Positions 8,451 to 16,264 of a DNA stretch of 46,229 bases are shown piece by piece (the first letter of the stretch is position 1; every line of letters begins with the position of its first letter). The translations under genes were made by a program, and so were the position numbers. The stretch comes from Acidimicrobiia bacterium (GTDB lineage Bacteria > Actinomycetota > Acidimicrobiia > Spongiisociales > ZC4RG35). The stretch lies in assembly GCA_013812505.1 (NCBI GenBank), contig JACCTH010000054.1, forward strand, positions 1 through 46,229, read 5' to 3'. The notes beneath the pieces were generated by a model. That model was given only the letters and a program-made list of their open reading frames with translations, ran no database searches and had not been told where the DNA came from.

Positions 8451-9533
8451 GTGGAAACTGGCATCGAAGAGCTGTTGCAGCGGGCGGTGTCAGCCGGCGC
8501 GTCCGATCTCCATCTCAAGGTGGGCTCGCCTCCGGTAGTCCGCGTCGCCGGCGAGCTGCGCCGTCTGCACGGTGTCGCCAGCCTCCGCCCCGACGACACC
8601 GAAGCCATCGCCCAAGTGGTGTTCACTCAGCGGGCGGTGAAGGAGTTCAAGGAACGCGGCGACGCCGACTTTGCCTTCGGACGCCCCGACCTGGGACGGT
8701 TCCGCGTCACCGCGTTTCGCCAACGCGGATCGATCAGCTTGGTGATGCGCCGGGTGCCATCCGACTCGCTGAACTTCGAGGAGCTCGGCCTACCCCCGAT
8801 CCTGCGCCGATTGGCCAGCGAGCCGAAGGGCCTCCTCCTCGTCACCGGACCCTCGGGCTCGGGGAAAACCTCGACGATGTCGGCGATGATCGACCACATC
8901 AACAGCACCAAGCCGGTTTCGATCGTCACCGTCGAGGACCCGATCGAGGTGCTTCATCCCGACAAGCTGGCCGTGGTGGCGCAACGGGAGGTAGGGGTCG
9001 ACACTGCCACCTTCGCCGAGGCGATCCAGCGCGCAGTTCGCCAGGACGCGGACGTGATCGCGGTCTCGCACATCGACAATTTCGAGACCGCACGGGCCGC
9101 GATCGGCGCGGCTGAGACCGGCCACTTGGTGATCTCTTCCATGCACACGGTCGACCCAGCCGACACGATCACTCGTATTGTCGGCTATTACCCGGTGAGC
9201 GAGCAGGCCTTGGCCCGCCGCCAACTGGCCGCCCATCTGCGAGCCATCATCAGCCAACGCTTGCTCGAAACCACCGACGGTGGGTCACGAGTGCTCGCCA
9301 CTGAGCTCTTGACCAACAACGAGCGGGCGCGGGATCGAATTCTCGATGGAACTCTCACCAGCAGCCTCGATGAGGTACTGAAAGAGTCCGAGTTCTCGGG
9401 CATGCACACTTTCGACCAGACCCTGCAAACGCTGGTCTTAAGCCGGCGCATCTCGGTGCGGTCGGCGCTCCCCCACTCTCGGAATCCGCACGAGCTGCGG
9501 GCGCGGGCGCTCGAGGCGGGTCTCGAGCTTTAG
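8451..9533 (+). CDS. PilT/VirB11-type ATPase with degenerate Walker B
   Basis: N-terminal PAS-like PilT domain ELLQRAVSAGASDLHLKVGS, Walker A GPSGSGKTSTM, Asp box IVTVEDPIE, and His box AAETGHLVISSMHT. The Walker B region, normally DVILVGEMRDLET in PilT, reads DVIAVSHIDNFET, so the Gly-Glu pair is Ser-His and the catalytic Glu is missing. A GTG at 8451 follows GAAGGGAG at 11-base spacing and matches where PilT proteins start; an ATG at 8406 would add 15 residues. No pilin or other pilus gene is nearby, so a twitching role is not supported by context. It overlaps the convergent gene at 9530 by 4 bases. Confidence 0.85.
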   Translation: METGIEELLQRAVSAGASDLHLKVGSPPVVRVAGELRRLHGVASLRPDDTEAIAQVVFTQRAVKEFKERGDADFAFGRPDLGRFRVTAFRQRGSISLVMRRVPSDSLNFEELGLPPILRRLASEPKGLLLVTGPSGSGKTSTMSAMIDHINSTKPVSIVTVEDPIEVLHPDKLAVVAQREVGVDTATFAEAIQRAVRQDADVIAVSHIDNFETARAAIGAAETGHLVISSMHTVDPADTITRIVGYYPVSEQALARRQLAAHLRAIISQRLLETTDGGSRVLATELLTNNERARDRILDGTLTSSLDEVLKESEFSGMHTFDQTLQTLVLSRRISVRSALPHSRNPHELRARALEAGLEL

Positions 9534-10192
9534 GACCAACGCAACACGGCTCCTGCCTGGTTGGTCCTTGTGACGCCGGTGACCTGGGCGAGCCCGTGGG
9601 GGAGTTCGTAGGAATCGGTGTTCGCACAGCCGCCGCTGCTTTCACTCTGGTAGGTGAGGCTTACGCCTTCGGGTCGCAAGGCGGCGCCGTCGACTGCCAC
9701 GGCTGAGGGCGACGACCAGATGGCTGCGACCGGCGGTGCTTCACATCGGCAGAATGCCTCGGTCCAGACCATGAGCCCGACGAGCGCATCCCCCGGTGAA
9801 AAGAGGCTGCGAACTTCCGTTTGGATCTCTTGTTCGAGGTCGATCACTGAGCCTTTCCACCAGCCCTCCCCTCGTTCGCCGTCCTTGCTAATAACCAGTC
9901 GATACGGGATCCCCGGGCGCCACGGATAGTCGCGGGTGTGAGGATTTGCCATTGCCGAGGCCAGCGCCGAAGTGCTCCCGTCGAGAATCGACCCGTCGCT
10001 GGCGTAACCACCCCAATTGACAGCAGTGCTGTCCGGGTGACCGGTATGCCACTGCAACCCGATATGAGCCCCGCCGCTGGTACCGCCCTTTCCAGCAAAG
10101 CTGGCCTGCAGCGCCCAGAAGTAGAGGTCCGGCAAAACGGGTGCGGCCGGAATTACCAAGGTCACGCCAACTTCTGTCGCCTCGATTGGCGG
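9530..10192 (-). CDS. Conserved-looking protein of unknown function (beta-rich, DUF3472-like?)
   Basis: 220 residues from the ATG at 10192; the frame is open further upstream without a convincing start, so the N-terminus is uncertain. Features: DLYFWALQASFAGKGG, AHIGLQWHTGHPD, DYPWRPGIPYRLVISKDG and the Cys pair in AFCRCEAPP. The alternating hydrophobic pattern and Trp/Gly content suggest a beta-sandwich of lectin or DUF3472 type, but I cannot name a family with confidence. It lies 64 bases downstream of the HDAC gene on the same strand. Confidence 0.55.
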   Translation of the reverse strand, partial: PPIEATEVGVTLVIPAAPVLPDLYFWALQASFAGKGGTSGGAHIGLQWHTGHPDSTAVNWGGYASDGSILDGSTSALASAMANPHTRDYPWRPGIPYRLVISKDGERGEGWWKGSVIDLEQEIQTEVRSLFSPGDALVGLMVWTEAFCRCEAPPVAAIWSSPSAVAVDGAALRPEGVSLTYQSESSGGCANTDSYELPHGLAQVTGVTRTNQAGAVLRWS

Positions 10193-10256
10193 CATCCAAT
10201 GCAAGTGGAATGAAGAGACGGCATTGCTCGATGTGGGATAGCCGGTTGTGCGCGTG

Positions 10257-11255
10257 TCACAACCTCCAGAAGGTGCTGAAGATTTGCTCGGCCTCCTCGA
10301 CCACGGTGAAGGCTTCGGGGGGAGATGTTCGTAGAACCCCTGTGGGCTCGTTCCAGTCGTCGACCAGACCGCGCACCATCGCTGCCGCCGACGTCTCGAT
10401 CGCCGCCAGGTCGTAACCGCCTTCAAGAAAGACGATCACCGGTGCTGACGGTGCCGCTTGCCGGACCTTTTTCGCCATGAACCCGTAGTCCGCTGAGTCA
10501 AGCGACAGATCGGCCAGCGGATCATCGACATGGGCGTCGAACCCGGCGGAGATGAGAATGTAGTCGGGCTCGAACTGTCTGACGATGGGGCCGACTAGTC
10601 GCGCAAACGCCTGCCGGTAAACATCACCGCCGGTCCCGGCGGGGAAGGGGAGGTTCACCGTGGTTCCGTTTGCCCCGGTTTCGCTGAGGAGTCCGGTCAG
10701 CGGGTAGAAGGGACTCTGGTGGAGGCTGACATAGAGGGTGCCAGGATCGTCCGCCACGGCCACTTGCGTCCCGTTGCCGTGATGAACGTCCCAATCGACG
10801 ATTGCCACCTTCTCCCCCCTGTCTCGAATTTCAGCGGTGGCGACCGCGATGTTGTTGAGAAAGCAAAACCCCATTGCCCGCCGTCGGAGGGCATGATGGC
10901 CAGGCGGCCTCACGCCCAGGAGGGCAATCTCGGCGCCTTCGCGCAGAGCCATTCCGCCGGCGCCGGCCGCCCGTAAAGCCGCTTCCCAGGTGGAGGAGTC
11001 GACCCAGGTGTCGGAGTCGACAATGCCTCCGCCGGTCTGCGAGAAATCGCGGAGGTTGTCGAGATAGACGGCATCGTGCACTGCCTCGATCCATTTTCGC
11101 TCAGCGACCTCCGAAGCCAGCCGCTTGGCCGACACCCCGCTCGCGTTGATACCTGCTTCGAAGGCGCGGAGCCTTTCCGGTCGCTCGGGATGTCCGCTTC
11201 CGGCCAGGTGCTCGAGACAGGCGGGATGCGTGATGTAGACGACCTCCACTCCCAT
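10257..11255 (-). CDS. Histone deacetylase-family (AcuC/HDAC) deacetylase
   Basis: Zinc-dependent deacetylase of the arginase/HDAC fold. Motifs: GHPERPERLRAF near the N-terminus, RPPGHHALRR with the catalytic His pair, GFCFLNNIAVA, VDWDVHHGNGTQ with the zinc-binding Asp and His, SAGFDAHVDDPLADL with the second zinc Asp, and FLEGGYDL with the catalytic Gly-Gly-Tyr. 332 residues. Start chosen at the ATG 11255 (MGVEVVYITHPACLEH), which has GGGAG three bases before it. Substrate unknown: the family includes acetoin-utilisation proteins, polyamine deacetylases and lysine deacetylases. Divergent from the GNAT gene at 11284 with only 28 bases between. Confidence 0.9.
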   Translation of the reverse strand: MGVEVVYITHPACLEHLAGSGHPERPERLRAFEAGINASGVSAKRLASEVAERKWIEAVHDAVYLDNLRDFSQTGGGIVDSDTWVDSSTWEAALRAAGAGGMALREGAEIALLGVRPPGHHALRRRAMGFCFLNNIAVATAEIRDRGEKVAIVDWDVHHGNGTQVAVADDPGTLYVSLHQSPFYPLTGLLSETGANGTTVNLPFPAGTGGDVYRQAFARLVGPIVRQFEPDYILISAGFDAHVDDPLADLSLDSADYGFMAKKVRQAAPSAPVIVFLEGGYDLAAIETSAAAMVRGLVDDWNEPTGVLRTSPPEAFTVVEEAEQIFSTFWRL

Positions 11256-11283
11256 ACTCTCCCATAGCCATATTCTCTGAGAT

Positions 11284-12009
11284 GTGAAGTCACATGGGCT
11301 CAGAGTTCGCGGCGACTGGCCCGACCTCATGCAAATGTCGCAGGGTTGGGCCAAGGCTTGGGCCCGACCATGGAACGACGACTTTCCGGCCGTCGCCCTG
11401 CGGCTCGAGCGAGGCAATGCTCGCTTTCTGCGAGCCTGCACCGAGCTCGTCCGGGAACTTGCCACCCCGGTCCTATCACCCGCGCTCTTGCCTTCGCGGA
11501 CGAGCCTCTGGACGGACGCCGGCTACGAAGTGTCCGACCAACTGTTGCTGTTGGAACACGATCTGCGCGACATCCCCGCCGGAACCCTTGGGTCGGATAT
11601 CGCCGCCGGCGGTTTCGAACCAGCCGACGAGCTCTATCAAATCGACCAAGTGGCGTTTCCGGTTCGGTGGCGTCTGGGTCGCCGCGGCCTCGAGGAAAGC
11701 ATCGAAGCAACAGTTCGGACGGTGGTTCATAGGGTCTCCGACCAGGAAGGAACCACCGGCTTTTCCGTCGCCGGCGTCGGCCTCGGCCAGGGATACCTGC
11801 AGCGGCTGGCGGTGCATCCCCGGGCCCAGGGACTCGGCCACGGCACGGCCCTGGTCCGGGCGAGCCTGTTATGGGCTCGAAGACATGGGGCCCGGGCGGT
11901 GCTGGTCAACACCCAGGCCGAAAACGAGAGGGCCCGCCAACTCTACGAGCGCACCGGCTTTCGACCGGTTCCGGGGGGCCTCGTCGTCATGGCCGCCGCG
12001 CCGGACTGA
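11284..12009 (+). CDS. GNAT-family N-acetyltransferase
   Basis: 241 residues; the C-terminal 75 carry the acetyl-CoA-binding GNAT core GYLQRLAVHPRAQGLGHGTA followed by the closing segment ENERARQLYERTGF. The N-terminal 140 residues are poorly conserved and may be a second, decayed GNAT fold. GTG start at 11284; TATTCT (11271-11276) ends 7 bases before it, fitting a leaderless mRNA. A perfect palindrome ATGTGA-AG-TCACAT covers the start (11282-11295). Pairing with a divergent deacetylase suggests, but does not prove, an acetylation switch. Confidence 0.82.
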   Translation: MKSHGLRVRGDWPDLMQMSQGWAKAWARPWNDDFPAVALRLERGNARFLRACTELVRELATPVLSPALLPSRTSLWTDAGYEVSDQLLLLEHDLRDIPAGTLGSDIAAGGFEPADELYQIDQVAFPVRWRLGRRGLEESIEATVRTVVHRVSDQEGTTGFSVAGVGLGQGYLQRLAVHPRAQGLGHGTALVRASLLWARRHGARAVLVNTQAENERARQLYERTGFRPVPGGLVVMAAAPD

Positions 12010-12015
12010 TCGTCG

Positions 12016-13314
12016 ATGCCGCCGCCGCTCCCTGCCCGATATCGCCTGGAGGTGCGGCTTGGTCGCGATGACGACATCGAAGAATGGCTGGCGACCGACG
12101 AGCATCTCGACCGCCCGGTCCTGATCCGGCTGCTGGGCCCCGACGCCGACGACCGCCGCCGCAGAGAGTTCCTGGCAATCGTCCAGGCGGCGGCAGCAGT
12201 GCGCCATCCCAACCTGGAACCGATCTTCGAAGCTGAAGAGGTCGCCGGCGGCGCCTATTTCGTCTGCGAGTGGAACGGCGGCATGACCCTAGCCAGCCGC
12301 CTCGAGGCCGGAGAAACGCTCGACTACTCAGAGTTTGCCGAGAATGCGGCCGGCTTGGCCGGTGCCTTGGCGGCGCTCCACCGCGCTGGACTGAACCATG
12401 GCGCTATTGAGTCGAGAGCGGTGCTCTACACCATCTCCCGCCCCGCCCGGCTGGGCGGATTCGGCCGGTCGCGTCGTTTTCTGGCGACCCCGGCTGGCGA
12501 CGTCGCCGATCTTGCGGCGGTGCTCGAACAGTCTCTCACCGGATTCGCCCCGGGCGGACCGCCACCGTCCGAAGTCATTGACGGAGTGCCGCCCGAGCTC
12601 GATGGGATCCTGCAAAAGGCGCGCAACGGAGACCTCGATGCCGACTCGTTCTCCCATGCCCTCGACGCCATCCCACGGCCACTGCCACCGGTGGACTCGC
12701 CGACTCGCAGCTTGAGAGTCCTGATCCTGGCCGGCATCCTGATCGCGCTCGCGGCCGGGCTCATCTGGCTCGGTCGGTTCCTCAGCGGCGGCAGCGGGCT
12801 GCCGGTCATCCCGCAATCGCGAGCGACCGTTCCCAGCCCGACCGTCGCCACCACCACCATCACCACGCTGGTTGAGGGAGTCGAGCCTCCGCCAGCGATT
12901 GTCGCAGCCAGCGCCTTCGACCCATTTGGCGAGGGTGGGGAGAACGATCAGAGCGTCGGCCAGGCGATCGACGGCAATGCAGATACGACCTGGCGAACCG
13001 AGCGCTACCGCGATCCGATGGAACTGCTGAAGCCCGGCGTCGGCGTGGTTGTCAGCACTACCGGCCTGCCCACCACGATGGAGGTGGCAGGGTTGCAGGC
13101 AGGCGCCAACTTCTCCGTCCGCTGGGCCGAAGCCATCCTCGCCACCCCCGAGGAATGGGAAACCGTTCTGAGCGGCACGAGCGAGGGCGGGCCGGTCCGC
13201 CTCCAGCTACCGCCCCGTCGGGATGGGCATTGGCTGTTGTGGTTCAGCTCGCTACCCCTGCAGGGCGACGGCGCCTATTGGGTGACGATCGGGGAGATAA
13301 CCTTCAATCGATGA
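12016..13314 (+). CDS. Membrane pseudokinase with discoidin-like C-terminal domain (MviN-associated type)
   Basis: Residues about 1-225 look like a Ser/Thr-kinase fold (RYRLEVRLGRDDDIEEW, ALAALHRAGLNHGAIES), but the catalytic HRD Asp is Gly (NHGAI) and DFG is GFG (LGGFGRS), and the usual VAIK Lys position reads VLIRLL. One membrane helix at about 236-259 (VLILAGILIALAAGLIWLG), a Thr/Pro-rich linker, then a beta-rich domain with SVGQAIDGNADTTWRTE typical of discoidin/F5-8C sugar-binding folds. The same arrangement forms the C-terminus of actinobacterial MviN/MurJ (Rv3910 in M. tuberculosis), which sits beside sigM. Here it is a separate protein and no MurJ domain is present. Stop overlaps the sigma-factor start (ATGA). 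Confidence 0.8.
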   Translation: MPPPLPARYRLEVRLGRDDDIEEWLATDEHLDRPVLIRLLGPDADDRRRREFLAIVQAAAAVRHPNLEPIFEAEEVAGGAYFVCEWNGGMTLASRLEAGETLDYSEFAENAAGLAGALAALHRAGLNHGAIESRAVLYTISRPARLGGFGRSRRFLATPAGDVADLAAVLEQSLTGFAPGGPPPSEVIDGVPPELDGILQKARNGDLDADSFSHALDAIPRPLPPVDSPTRSLRVLILAGILIALAAGLIWLGRFLSGGSGLPVIPQSRATVPSPTVATTTITTLVEGVEPPPAIVAASAFDPFGEGGENDQSVGQAIDGNADTTWRTERYRDPMELLKPGVGVVVSTTGLPTTMEVAGLQAGANFSVRWAEAILATPEEWETVLSGTSEGGPVRLQLPPRRDGHWLLWFSSLPLQGDGAYWVTIGEITFNR

Positions 13315-13874
13315 CCGCAGGCAGTGACGATGCGGTGCTGCTCGAGCGGGTAGTTGGGGGCGACCACGATGCCTTCTCAACTCTCATGCGCAGACACCAG
13401 GACCGGGTGTTCTCGGTGTGCCTGCGGGTCATGAGCAACCGCAGCGCCGCCCTCGATGCCACCCAGGAGACTTTCCTGACGGTCTACCGCAAGGCCAGTC
13501 AATATCGGGCGACGGCCGCGGTGGGGACCTGGATCTATCGGATCGCGGTCAACACTTGCTACGACCTTTTGCGCAAGGAGCGGCGCCGGCCTTCCGAACC
13601 GATGCCCGACTACCTCGATCCCGCCGACCCGAATGCGGGTGACAGGTTTGACTCGGTCGAGCTCGCTCCTTCGATCGCCGCCGCGCTCGCCAGCCTCTCG
13701 CCCGAGTTCCGGGCGGTCGTGGTCCTTTCCGACATCGAGGGATATGCCCTCCCCGAGCTGGCCGAACTGCTCGAGCTCCCGCTGGGAACGGTCAAATCAC
13801 GGCTCTTCCGGGCCCGAAAGCAGCTCGCCTCGCAATTGGGGAACCTTTTGGGGGGCACGGAGCATCCAAGTTGA
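13311..13874 (+). CDS. ECF RNA polymerase sigma factor, SigM-like
   Basis: 187 residues. Sigma-2 region: LLERVVGGDHDAFSTLMRRH, ALDATQETFLTVY and GTWIYRIAVNTCYDLLRKER; sigma-4 helix-turn-helix: LASLSPEFRAVVVLSDIEGY, then LPLGTVKSRLFRARKQLA. Start ATG at 13311 in a 4-base overlap with the pseudokinase stop; the same operon carries its anti-sigma factor. The position matches sigM next to mviN in mycobacteria, hence SigM-like; the target promoters are not visible. Confidence 0.92.
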   Translation: MTAGSDDAVLLERVVGGDHDAFSTLMRRHQDRVFSVCLRVMSNRSAALDATQETFLTVYRKASQYRATAAVGTWIYRIAVNTCYDLLRKERRRPSEPMPDYLDPADPNAGDRFDSVELAPSIAAALASLSPEFRAVVVLSDIEGYALPELAELLELPLGTVKSRLFRARKQLASQLGNLLGGTEHPS

Positions 13875-14677
13875 GCCCCATGAACCACACAGAACACGAC
13901 CACGACCTCATCGCCGGCTACGCCAGTGGCCACGAGGCCGACCGCGTCCAAGCCGAGGCGCTGCTCTCGAGCTGTCCAGACTGCGCAGCCGACTATCGAG
14001 AGCAGTTGTCGGTCAAAGGAGTGCTGGGGACGGTGCCCGCGGCGCGATTGACCGAGGCCGAAGCGGCGGGTTTGACACAGGTCGTCATGAGCCAAATGCC
14101 GGCTCCGATGATCGGCTCAGTAGTCGACATTGGCACGGCCCGGGCCCAGAAGCCTTTGTCCCCGATTTGGGGGCGGATGACAGCCGTGGCGGCGCTGCTG
14201 GCGGGGGTGGTTCTCGTCGGCACGGTCATCACATCGGGCGGAGGAGGTAGCACCGCCGCAACTACGGGCGCATTCGAAACTCAGTTGGCCGAACGCTCCC
14301 CCGACGCCTTGACCGCAACGACGGCCGCTACCGCAGCCACCACTGCCGCGCCAGGTGAGGCCACTGGCGCCGCAACCACGTTCGCCAGCGACACGGCAGG
14401 AGATGCTGACTCGATCGACGCGGTCGCCGCCGAGGCAGAGCGAATGATGTCCCAACTGAACAACGAGGACAGCTCACAAACCACCGCCGCCGCCACGACT
14501 CTCGCCTACTCCGACGCCTGCCCGGAGCTGGCCGAGCTCGAGATCCTCGCGAGCGCCGACGCATCCCTCGACGACCGTCCGGTGGTGATCCTGATTGTCG
14601 AAAGCGACTCCGGACGAGTCGCCCAAGCCTTCTACACCGACGATTGCACGGAGATCGATCTAACTCCGAACGACTAG
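13871..14677 (+). CDS. Anti-sigma factor (membrane-anchored, ZAS-like)
   Basis: The N-terminal cytosolic domain has EHDHDLIAGYASGHE and LLSSCPDCAADYRE, resembling zinc-associated anti-sigma domains, but the His normally 4 residues before CxxC is Leu. One membrane helix at about 104-121 (AVAALLAGVVLVGTVI) is followed by a long Ala/Thr-rich extracytoplasmic linker and a small C-terminal domain ending DDCTEIDLTPND. 268 residues. TTG start in a TTGA overlap with the sigma-factor stop, or ATG at 13880. Expected role is to hold the SigM-like factor at the membrane. Confidence 0.82.
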   Translation: MSPMNHTEHDHDLIAGYASGHEADRVQAEALLSSCPDCAADYREQLSVKGVLGTVPAARLTEAEAAGLTQVVMSQMPAPMIGSVVDIGTARAQKPLSPIWGRMTAVAALLAGVVLVGTVITSGGGGSTAATTGAFETQLAERSPDALTATTAATAATTAAPGEATGAATTFASDTAGDADSIDAVAAEAERMMSQLNNEDSSQTTAAATTLAYSDACPELAELEILASADASLDDRPVVILIVESDSGRVAQAFYTDDCTEIDLTPND

Positions 14678-16215
14678 GTGCCGGCCACCTCGTAAACGGT
14701 CCAATCGCCGACCGCGAACACTGCCGGAAAGTCGTAGACGGCTTTCGTGACGACGTAGTCGATGGGGAGGACGGCGAGCTGGTCTTGAGGGACTTTGGCG
14801 AACTCCTCCTCCCATATCCGGGTCGACCGGAACCCGGAGGCAAAGAACCCTGACGGCATGACGTCCTCCAACCTCGCTCGCCACTCGGGGATTCGGTCAT
14901 AGGGGATCGCCGACCAGCTCACGTACTGGGAGCGCTCGCTCAAGTAGAACAAGTCATCGCGGGCGGGCGGTCCGAGAACGACCGCGTCATTGGGGGTCTG
15001 GTCGGCGACGAAGGCCAATGTCCTCTCGACATCGCTTACCGGCGAGCGGGCGACCTGGACATTCTCACGAACCTGACTCGCCAGCCCCACCACGGGATTC
15101 CAGATCACCAGCAGCCCGACAATCGCCAGCAGCCCGGTGACGGCGGGCACGAGCGAGGCTCGGGTGGGCTGGCCGGCTGGCCACAACTCCCGGAGGCGGC
15201 GCCGGCTGGCGAGGGCCGCCAGGTTCAGCAGGAACAGGATCGGCGCCAGCGCGGGCAGGATTCGGAATGGGAGCAACACCAAAAAAGATGAGATTCCCAG
15301 CACCCGGGCGATCACACCCAGCGCTACCGGAATCAGACCCACCACCTGCAAGATTCCGAGGAGTCGATGGGCGAATTCGGTGCGCCAGCGCCAGGCGAAG
15401 GCCAGGTTGAAAGCCAGCATGAGCACGAGCAAAACAGGGCCCCGAACCCCGAAGGAGAACGGGTCCGTATGGAAGGGAATCTTCTGCAGGGCGAGAAACC
15501 TGGCGTCGCCCGCCGACATGTTCGCCTCGAGAAATGACAACAACTGGGGAATGACACCGGGCAGGGCGGCAAGGGCCGGCAGCCAGATCCAGCGCAAGGA
15601 CTGGAAGCGGGTTTCGCGCAACACCAACAGCGAGATCACTAAGGCACTCGAGCCCCAGATGCCAACCCCGGGGTGGAACGCGAAGGCCAAACCCGAGGCC
15701 AACAAGGCCCAGGGAACCTTCTTGTCGAGCGCCAGCGCCAGGGCGCCGAGCAGCAAGGCATAGGACACCGATCGGGCCTGGAACTCCGAGATGACCCGGG
15801 TGGCCCCTACTCCCATGCTCTGGCTCAAGCCCAGCCAGAGGACGACCCCGATGGCGCTGTACAAGGGCCGAGCCCCCAGCCGGCGGCCGATCGCCAGCAA
15901 TGCCCATCCAATCGCCGCCCAGGTCAGGAGACGCCCGGCCCAGGCCACGGCCTCGATCCCGAAGACATCGGTGAGCGGACCGAAGACATTCAGCCAGACA
16001 AAGAACTCCTCAAACCCCGCGCTGAAGGTCCAGTCGCCCGGGAGGTACGTGGGGTCCGCCCGGTGGCGCAGCAGCGTCAAATAGATCAGCTCGTTCTCGA
16101 AAGGCACCTTGAGACCCACCGTCAATAGGCTGGCGACAAGGATCAGGGCAGTTCCGAGGAAATTTTCGAGCCAATTAGGACGCTCGGCCTTCAAATCTTC
16201 CGTTGCACCCTCCAT
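14674..16215 (-). CDS. Polytopic membrane protein (DUF6798-like)
   Basis: 513 residues, about 11-12 hydrophobic segments, starting at the ATG 16215. Features: ENELIYLTLLRHRADPTYLP, GDW then AVAWAGRLLTWAAIGWALL, and LAFAFHPGVGIWG resemble large DUF6798-type membrane proteins. The C-terminal 110 residues (from DQTPNDAVVLGPP) look soluble and may face outward, as in GT-C-type proteins, but no catalytic residues can be named. A TATGCT -10-like box lies 10 bases before the ATG with no ribosome site. The stop overlaps the convergent anti-sigma gene by 4 bases. Transferring or flipping an envelope glycan is a guess from its neighbours. Confidence 0.75.
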   Translation of the reverse strand: MEGATEDLKAERPNWLENFLGTALILVASLLTVGLKVPFENELIYLTLLRHRADPTYLPGDWTFSAGFEEFFVWLNVFGPLTDVFGIEAVAWAGRLLTWAAIGWALLAIGRRLGARPLYSAIGVVLWLGLSQSMGVGATRVISEFQARSVSYALLLGALALALDKKVPWALLASGLAFAFHPGVGIWGSSALVISLLVLRETRFQSLRWIWLPALAALPGVIPQLLSFLEANMSAGDARFLALQKIPFHTDPFSFGVRGPVLLVLMLAFNLAFAWRWRTEFAHRLLGILQVVGLIPVALGVIARVLGISSFLVLLPFRILPALAPILFLLNLAALASRRRLRELWPAGQPTRASLVPAVTGLLAIVGLLVIWNPVVGLASQVRENVQVARSPVSDVERTLAFVADQTPNDAVVLGPPARDDLFYLSERSQYVSWSAIPYDRIPEWRARLEDVMPSGFFASGFRSTRIWEEEFAKVPQDQLAVLPIDYVVTKAVYDFPAVFAVGDWTVYEVAGT

Positions 16216-16264
16216 TCGGGGCAATAGCATAATTTGTGGGCACTTGGAAGAATGGGAGGCCGGG

